Below, one piece after another: positions 62,201 to 64,000 of a DNA stretch of 64,000 nucleotides (position 1 is the stretch's first letter; every line of letters starts with the position of its first letter). The notes beneath the pieces are model-generated. The model had not been told where the DNA came from. It saw only the letters and a list, made by a program, of their open reading frames with translations, and made no database searches. The position numbers and the translations under genes were made by a program. The stretch is from Puffinus mauretanicus (lineage: Eukaryota; Chordata; Aves; Procellariiformes; Procellariidae): assembly GCA_023333565.1 (NCBI GenBank), contig JAJKFH010001480.1:930001-994000 (forward strand). The letters run 5' to 3'.

Positions 62201-63706
62201 ATGTTACGGGGGTGCTTTTACAACTGCGAGAAATCTCCTCCCATGTTACCTTGCGTGTCCGGCTGGTCTTTGCTGTGGGCAATGACATGAGTTGCTTGCC
62301 TACAAGGCAGTACTGTAATATCTCTTCCTCATCCTCCTGTGCTGAGAAAGACACAGCATGCCTGTGGAAAAGTCCAGAGCATGCTAAGAAGCTCTTAACA
62401 ATAAATGTTTGAAGAAGGGCCTAGATGCTGTGAGAGCAGAAACCTTCTGCTGACTACCAGCACCGTAACATCTCTAGGGACAGGTGACAGTTACTTGATA
62501 GTGGGTGTGAGATAGTTAAAAGCATCTCCCAGAACTGCTGGAGGTGTTTTGCCACAGTGCTGTCAAATAAATGGGGCTGATAGCTACAGACATCTTTGTG
62601 TCGGACCAGAGTAGGTGCACACAACCGCTATCTTGTTTGACTGGAGGAAAAGTGACAGAAAATGGAGATGAGCAAATTCAACCCATGTATTTGGCAGGCA
62701 GGAATTAGTGGTTGTGTGTCCAACACAGAGCGGATAGACAATTTATCCAAGCATAGCAGTTTCTCATTGCTCCTGGCTTACTGCTTGCCCCTGAGACACA
62801 CAGTCAAACGAGAAAAACAACAGAGATGTTGATTGTCTGCAGCTAGACTGAGTTGTTAATGAAATTGCAAATGCTAGAATGCTAGCTTAGATGCTCTGTG
62901 AAGATTTGCTCAGGGATTCAAATGTTGTGGTCTCACACTCACAGGCATTTGATTAGGTATATATTGCTGAAAGTGTAATTTTGCCTGTGGAGCCTTTGGA
63001 ACTGATCATAAAGCTTCAGGAGGCAAAAACTAGACTGAAAGGTAGCCCAAGATGAATTTATAGTGCTGCCAGGAATAAAAGTTTCTTTATAAACTGAGCA
63101 GCTCGGGTTTGGAAGTCCTTGAAAAAGAAACTTAGAAAGAAATTCTCATCTCAGATGCAGTGAACAGTTTCTAATGATACTATGCCACTGTTATTTTGCA
63201 GGTGTCTCCTATCTTTCCTTGGTGTATTTGTAATTGCAAGAAATAAAAAAGAGGAGCATTTACAAATTGCTTTTATTGACTGTGGACATATTCCTGGTAA
63301 GTAGGGCTTTTTTTCTGTCTCTCTGTTCAAAAATGAGATATCAGATAATGGGATGACCTAGGAGAGTTGAGTCACAAATGTGCTCTAGTCATATTTAATA
63401 AATATACTGTTCCCTTATTTTCTATTCCTGTTCCCAATAGATTTTTCAAAGAATTTTTCAGAGTTTTTCCAAGCTATTGTTACAACCAGTCAAATGAAAA
63501 CAATGATTACTGGAGCAAAGAATGTTTAAATGATGGATTGGTGGGGGATTTGTTTTATTAAAATTCTTCACAGAGCTGTTGTTTTTCCCTTCTCTCACCC
63601 CATTTCCTTAGGACAAAAATTGACAGGCAAAATACAACCAGATTCTCACAGTTCACACTATGGCACTTTGAATAATGAAGATGACTCGGTGAAAAGTCAA
63701 AGCTGA
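13846..63706 (+). CDS. NIPAL2: NIPAL2, NIPA-like domain containing 2 (11 coding exons, 367 aa)
   Basis: Joining 13846-13950, 31502-31570, 34685-34856, 45140-45199, 47176-47297, 53087-53183, 57471-57606, 60024-60112, 61824-61887, 63202-63296 and 63612-63706 gives 1104 nt, 367 residues plus TGA, with no internal stop and GT-AG at every junction. The length is close to that of mammalian NIPAL2. The product is a multipass membrane protein of the NIPA family (Pfam Mg_trans_NIPA, DMT-superfamily-like fold). About nine hydrophobic segments are visible, near residues 38-57, 79-101, 103-124, 134-152, 170-190, 198-222, 233-253, 267-288 and 294-317. The family signature GEVGNFTAYGFAP with VAPLGCVSV spans residues 90-114. 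The C-terminal IQPDSHS...YGTL...KSQS motif distinguishes NIPAL2 from NIPAL3, whose tail differs. NIPA1 and NIPA2 are reported Mg2+ transporters; the cargo of NIPAL2 is poorly established, so transport is a family inference. Confidence 0.95.
21917..22507 (+). mobile_element. Solo LTR of an avian endogenous retrovirus (ERVL-like)
   Basis: A block of about 591 bp starts TGTACTGGTTTTGGCTGG and ends near TGCAACA, giving TG...CA termini. Internal landmarks match a widespread avian LTR: the stretch around GGACAGCTGACCCCAACTG, an AT-rich AATAAAA box at 22187-22193 in the place of the TATA box, ACCTATTAAACTGTC carrying an ATTAAA signal at 22376-22381, and CTCTCCCCCATC near the end. No internal retroviral coding sequence flanks it, so it is a solo LTR. 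The flanking bases (ACTAT before, ACTGC after) share only three positions, so a target-site duplication is not clear. It lies in the sense orientation within intron 1. The element is recognised from memory; the exact family is unconfirmed. Confidence 0.75.
25641..25783 (+). repeat. Old CR1/L3-like LINE 3' end relic
   Basis: The segment AGGACCTTGTTTTCTTTATA, then CATCTGTAAAGCACCGAGTA and a terminal AATAATAATAG, follows the 3' end of an ancient amniote LINE (the pattern 'gggacc...tctgtaaagcgcctagtaca...aataataat'). It is diverged and short. Family assignment is from pattern memory only. Confidence 0.45.
28371..28420 (-). other. Two adjacent G-quadruplex motifs (minus strand)
   Basis: The plus strand carries C-runs at 28371-28394 (CCC TG CCC AT CCC TG CCC A CCCCC) and at 28401-28420 (CCCCC A CCC T A CCC AGA CCC). 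On the minus strand each gives at least four G-tracts of three or more with loops of 1-3 bases, satisfying the canonical G3+N1-7 rule. They sit in a GC-rich block of about 350 bp in intron 1. Folding in vivo is not shown. Confidence 0.7.
28742..28801. other. Near-perfect hairpin (18-bp stem, 7-nt loop)
   Basis: GGGAAGTACTGAGACATG at 28751-28768 is complementary to CATGTCTCAGTATTTCCC at 28776-28793, with 17 Watson-Crick pairs and one G-U wobble, around the loop GGTCACA. Flanking bases 28742-28750 and 28794-28801 can add a few weaker pairs, giving a stem-loop of about 60 nt. It could be a small inverted repeat, a degenerate MITE or a miRNA-like hairpin; none is demonstrated. Confidence 0.8.
31502..31570 (+). 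CDS. NIPAL2: NIPAL2 coding exon 2 (residues 36-58)
   Basis: A 69-nt, phase 0-0 exon between the acceptor GATCTTGCAG and the donor GTATAA. It encodes the first transmembrane segment, LLGVLLAAASNFLISVSLNIQ, ending in the SLNIQ motif typical of TM1 in NIPA proteins. The next exon begins K followed by C-A-H-L-R-L, matching the family pattern NIQKY-H-(I/L)-(R/Q)-L. Confidence 0.95.
31571..34684 (+). other. NIPAL2: NIPAL2 intron 2
   Basis: The donor is GTATAA and the acceptor is AATTTTCTAG. The interval is AT-rich, with no recognisable repeat or gene. An ORF of 125 codons at 33043-33420 has no family resemblance and is treated as chance. Confidence 0.75.
34685..34856 (+). CDS. NIPAL2: NIPAL2 coding exon 3 (residues 59-116), NIPA signature
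   Basis: A 172-nt exon entering in phase 0 and leaving in phase 1 (donor GTGAGA). It encodes the loop KCAHLRLACQRELKPYYMSK, then the second and third membrane segments with WWCGITLLGLGEVGNF, TAYGFAPVAIVAPLGCVSV and the start of G116. The glutamate in GE-x-GNF (residue 91) and the APLG motif are strongly conserved family features. This exon is the best single piece of evidence for the NIPA family. Another frame of the same bases yields an unrelated 91-codon ORF, which is a shadow. Confidence 0.97.
37887..37905 (+). other. G-quadruplex motif (two G7 runs)
   Basis: Two runs of seven G are separated by AGTGA. Each run can be read as GGG-G-GGG, so the 19 bases meet the four-tract rule. It lies in intron 3 on the sense strand and could therefore also form in the pre-mRNA. 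Confidence 0.6.
40733..40806. repeat. Tandem repeat of a palindromic AT-rich unit (3 copies)
   Basis: The unit GAATATATATTCATTCAATA occurs starting at 40734, 40758 and 40784, giving spacings of 24 and 26 bases. The core GAATATATATTC is its own reverse complement, so each copy can extrude a small hairpin. This is probably a local expansion of a palindrome. Confidence 0.85.
42140..42235 (-). mobile_element. CR1 LINE 3' fragment
   Basis: The plus strand reads CAGGTTGGAATGTACCTCAG, then AAGTCCCTAACC and CTGCTCACAGCAGGGTCAGC. This follows the classic avian CR1 pattern 'aggttggaaaagacctc...gtccaacc...ctgctcaaagcagggtcaact'. In that orientation the LINE itself runs on the minus strand. The copy is truncated and diverged. 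It supports an avian or at least archosaurian source. Confidence 0.75.
45140..45199 (+). CDS. NIPAL2: NIPAL2 coding exon 4 (residues 116-136)
   Basis: A 60-nt exon, phase 1 on both sides, with acceptor TTCTAG and donor GTAAGTA. It encodes (G)SAFISVLFLKKTMRAADILG: the end of the third membrane segment, a basic loop (KKTMR) and the start of the next segment. FLK-x-x-x-R-A-x-D-x-LG is conserved across the NIPA family. Codons 116 and 136 are split across junctions and both restore glycine. Confidence 0.95.
45200..47175 (+). other. NIPAL2: NIPAL2 intron 4
   Basis: The donor is GTAAGTA and the acceptor is CTTTAAAG. The interval is AT-rich, without recognisable repeats or gene features. Confidence 0.75.
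47176..47297 (+). CDS. NIPAL2: NIPAL2 coding exon 5 (residues 136-176)
   Basis: A 122-nt exon entering in phase 1 and leaving in phase 0 (donor GTGAGT). It encodes GTLTVTGTYLSVTFAPN, then VPQELTARQVQNYLVSWPFL and VYS. The GTYL-x-V-x-FAPN motif followed by a polar loop and (N/Y)YLV-W-FL is diagnostic of NIPAL2/NIPAL3. It covers the end of the fourth membrane segment, a long polar loop (about 153-168) and the start of the fifth segment. Of two possible acceptor AGs, the one ending at 47175 keeps the frame and the family spacing. Confidence 0.95.
47925..47943. repeat. (TC)n microsatellite
   Basis: About nine TC dinucleotide units in a row, followed by TTCCTCTGG. A short, probably polymorphic simple repeat. 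Confidence 0.9.
48801..48848. repeat. Degenerate AGGAGA-type tandem repeat
   Basis: AGGAGA or AGGAGT starts at 48801, 48811, 48820, 48829 and 48841, a spacing of 9-12 bases, with TTAGGAGACT as the commonest unit. This looks like a local cryptic repeat. Confidence 0.75.
51308..51321 (-). promoter_or_regulatory. CTCF-like motif
   Basis: The minus strand reads CCACCAGATGGTAG, matching the degenerate core CCASYAGRKGGCRS at 13 of 14 positions. It lies in intron 5. Motif evidence only. Confidence 0.3.
53087..53183 (+). CDS. NIPAL2: NIPAL2 coding exon 6 (residues 177-209)
   Basis: A 97-nt exon entering in phase 0 and leaving in phase 1 (acceptor TTTCCAG, donor GTAAGA). It encodes ILEIMIFCILLYFYKRK, then AVKHMVVLLMMVALL: the fifth membrane segment, a short basic cytosolic loop (YKRKAVKH) and most of the sixth segment. 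(L/V)E-I-x-(I/L)FC-LLYFYK is conserved in NIPAL2 and NIPAL3. It connects cleanly to exon 7 through the split codon 209 (alanine). Confidence 0.96.
55671..55698. repeat. (AACC)n simple repeat with A-tract
   Basis: AACC or AAACC units repeat about five times, followed by eight A residues. A simple sequence repeat. Confidence 0.85.
57280..57375. repeat. Possible relic of an ancient amniote repeat
   Basis: Pieces such as GCTTTAGGTGCCCAAATCC and TCTTTAGGTGATGAG resemble the 'taggtgcctaaat...' blocks of the same common archosaur/turtle repeat type noted near 6186. The match is weak. Confidence 0.25.
57471..57606 (+). CDS. NIPAL2: NIPAL2 coding exon 7 (residues 209-254)
   Basis: A 136-nt exon entering in phase 1 and leaving in phase 2 (donor GTAAGTGAG). 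It encodes (A)SLTVIAVKAVASMITLS, then AKGKMQLTYSVFYIMTILM and ATSCAFQVK. The SxTV-x-x-VKAV motif and M-QL-Y---FYIM are family landmarks. This is the end of the sixth membrane segment, a short loop and the seventh segment. Confidence 0.96.
57607..60023 (+). other. NIPAL2: NIPAL2 intron 7
   Basis: The donor is GTAAGTGAG and the acceptor is TCTCTTCCAG. ORFs on both strands at about 59132-59642 (up to 145 codons) overlap each other and show no family resemblance. No recognisable repeat was found. Confidence 0.75.
60024..60112 (+). CDS. NIPAL2: NIPAL2 coding exon 8 (residues 254-284)
   Basis: An 89-nt exon entering in phase 2 and leaving in phase 1. It encodes (K)FLNQAMHLYEATAVVP, then MNFVFFTTSAIIS. 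FLNQA---Y--T-VVP-N is the expected NIPAL2 loop-to-TM8 transition. The donor GTTTGT is weaker than the others in the gene. Confidence 0.95.
60113..61823 (+). other. NIPAL2: NIPAL2 intron 8
   Basis: The donor is GTTTGT and the acceptor is GTCACATTCCAG. No repeat or gene was recognised. Small ORFs at 60876-61127 and 61424-61737 look like chance. Confidence 0.75.
61824..61887 (+). CDS. NIPAL2: NIPAL2 coding exon 9 (residues 284-305)
   Basis: A 64-nt exon entering in phase 1 and leaving in phase 2 (donor GTAAGTG). It encodes (G)VIFYREFQSAALLSVFMFLF. The family motif here is (I/V)-I-FY-(Q/x)-EF followed by a hydrophobic ninth segment. Residue 289 is arginine, where I recall glutamine in the mammalian protein. 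The reading frame is supported on both sides. Confidence 0.94.
61888..63201 (+). other. NIPAL2: NIPAL2 intron 9
   Basis: The donor is GTAAGTG and the acceptor is TATTTTGCAG. Near 62055-62090 the text GGAGTTCGGAGGCCTGGTTT followed by TGAATCC weakly resembles the tRNA-like/core part of an old SINE (MIR-like), but the match is too poor to call. Otherwise nothing was recognised. Confidence 0.7.
63202..63296 (+). CDS. NIPAL2: NIPAL2 coding exon 10 (residues 305-337)
   Basis: A 95-nt exon entering in phase 2 and leaving in phase 1 (donor GTAAGTAG). It encodes (G)CLLSFLGVFVIARNKKEEH, then LQIAFIDCGHIP. The G-C-x-x-SFLGVF-x-x-(T/A)RN motif ends the last membrane segment. The charged NKKEEH marks the start of the cytosolic tail. 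Confidence 0.96.
63297..63611 (+). other. NIPAL2: NIPAL2 intron 10 (315 bp)
   Basis: The shortest intron of the gene, with donor GTAAGTAG and acceptor TTTCCTTAG. A 64-codon ORF spanning exon 10's downstream side is incidental. Confidence 0.85.
63612..63706 (+). CDS. NIPAL2: NIPAL2 coding exon 11, C-terminus and stop (residues 337-367)
   Basis: Entering in phase 1, this exon encodes (G)QKLTGKIQPDSHSSHYGTL, then NNEDDSVKSQS and the stop TGA at 63704-63706. The IQPDSHS--YGTL---DS-KSQS tail is the clearest discriminator for NIPAL2 within the family. The mammalian protein I recall continues a few residues past KSQS, so the avian-type end is slightly shorter. Confidence 0.96.
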
Positions 63707-64000
63707 AAGAAAAAAGCACCTTACGTGCCAATTAACAGGAGGAATGCCACTGGAACAAGGATTAACAGCACCTTTTTGTTGGTCATATTCAAGTATATGT
63801 TGAACTCCTGTATGTTGATGAGTCATAGTATTATTTAATCCTATTTAATTTATCCCATGGCTGTCCCAAATGTGTTCTGAAGATAAATGAAGCCTTAAGA
63901 AAAACTAAATAACCATTAATGAGACTGAACATTCTCCTAGTATCAATGCCTCTTGGGGATATTTTTAGAATGTTAATTGCCTTGAAATGCAAATAGGCAC
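63707..64000 (+). other. NIPAL2: NIPAL2 3' UTR (partial)
   Basis: AT-rich sequence follows the stop codon to the window edge. Three ATTTA pentamers occur at 63833-63837, 63843-63847 and 63848-63852, which may act as AU-rich destabilising elements. No AATAAA or ATTAAA signal is seen; only the weak variant GATAAA at 63882-63887 is present. The main polyadenylation site is therefore probably beyond the window. Confidence 0.7.

Overview
The window is vertebrate nuclear DNA, most likely from a bird. It carries one recognisable protein-coding gene, NIPAL2 (NIPA-like domain containing 2), on the plus strand. Eleven short coding blocks lie in a moderately AT-rich, non-coding background, each bounded by AG/GT splice signals. 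Spliced, they give one uninterrupted 367-residue membrane protein of the NIPA magnesium-transporter-like family. The avian assignment rests on a CR1-type LINE fragment (42140-42235), an LTR resembling those scattered through avian genomes (21917-22507), several old amniote/archosaur repeat relics and a low overall repeat load. The species cannot be named from the sequence.

Layout: positions 1 to about 13600 are intergenic DNA upstream of the gene, with repeat relics, short simple repeats and no supported gene. About 13600-14275 is a CpG-enriched block holding the first coding exon (13846-13950) and presumably the promoter. Intron 1 (17.6 kb) contains the LTR, a GC-rich block with two G-quadruplex motifs and a near-perfect short hairpin. 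Exons 2 (31502-31570) and 3 (34685-34856) encode the first membrane segments and the NIPA signature. Intron 3 (10.3 kb) has a G-quadruplex motif, a palindromic tandem repeat and the CR1 fragment. Exons 4-11 (45140-63706) encode the rest of the protein. From 63707 to the end is 3' UTR, whose poly(A) site lies beyond the window or is not obvious.

Coding phases across the ten introns are 0,0,1,1,0,1,2,1,2,1, and every junction restores the frame, so the allele looks intact. The protein should be a nine-segment membrane protein with a glycosylatable extracytoplasmic N-terminus and a cytosolic tail. NIPA1 and NIPA2 of this family are reported Mg2+ transporters; the role of NIPAL2 is poorly established.

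I did not find a new multi-gene system here. The observations most worth a second look are an 18-bp-stem hairpin in intron 1, adjacent G-quadruplex motifs, a sense-oriented LTR that could supply an alternative promoter, and an unexplained 225-codon antisense ORF in intron 5. All statements of homology are from recognition by eye; no database search was run.
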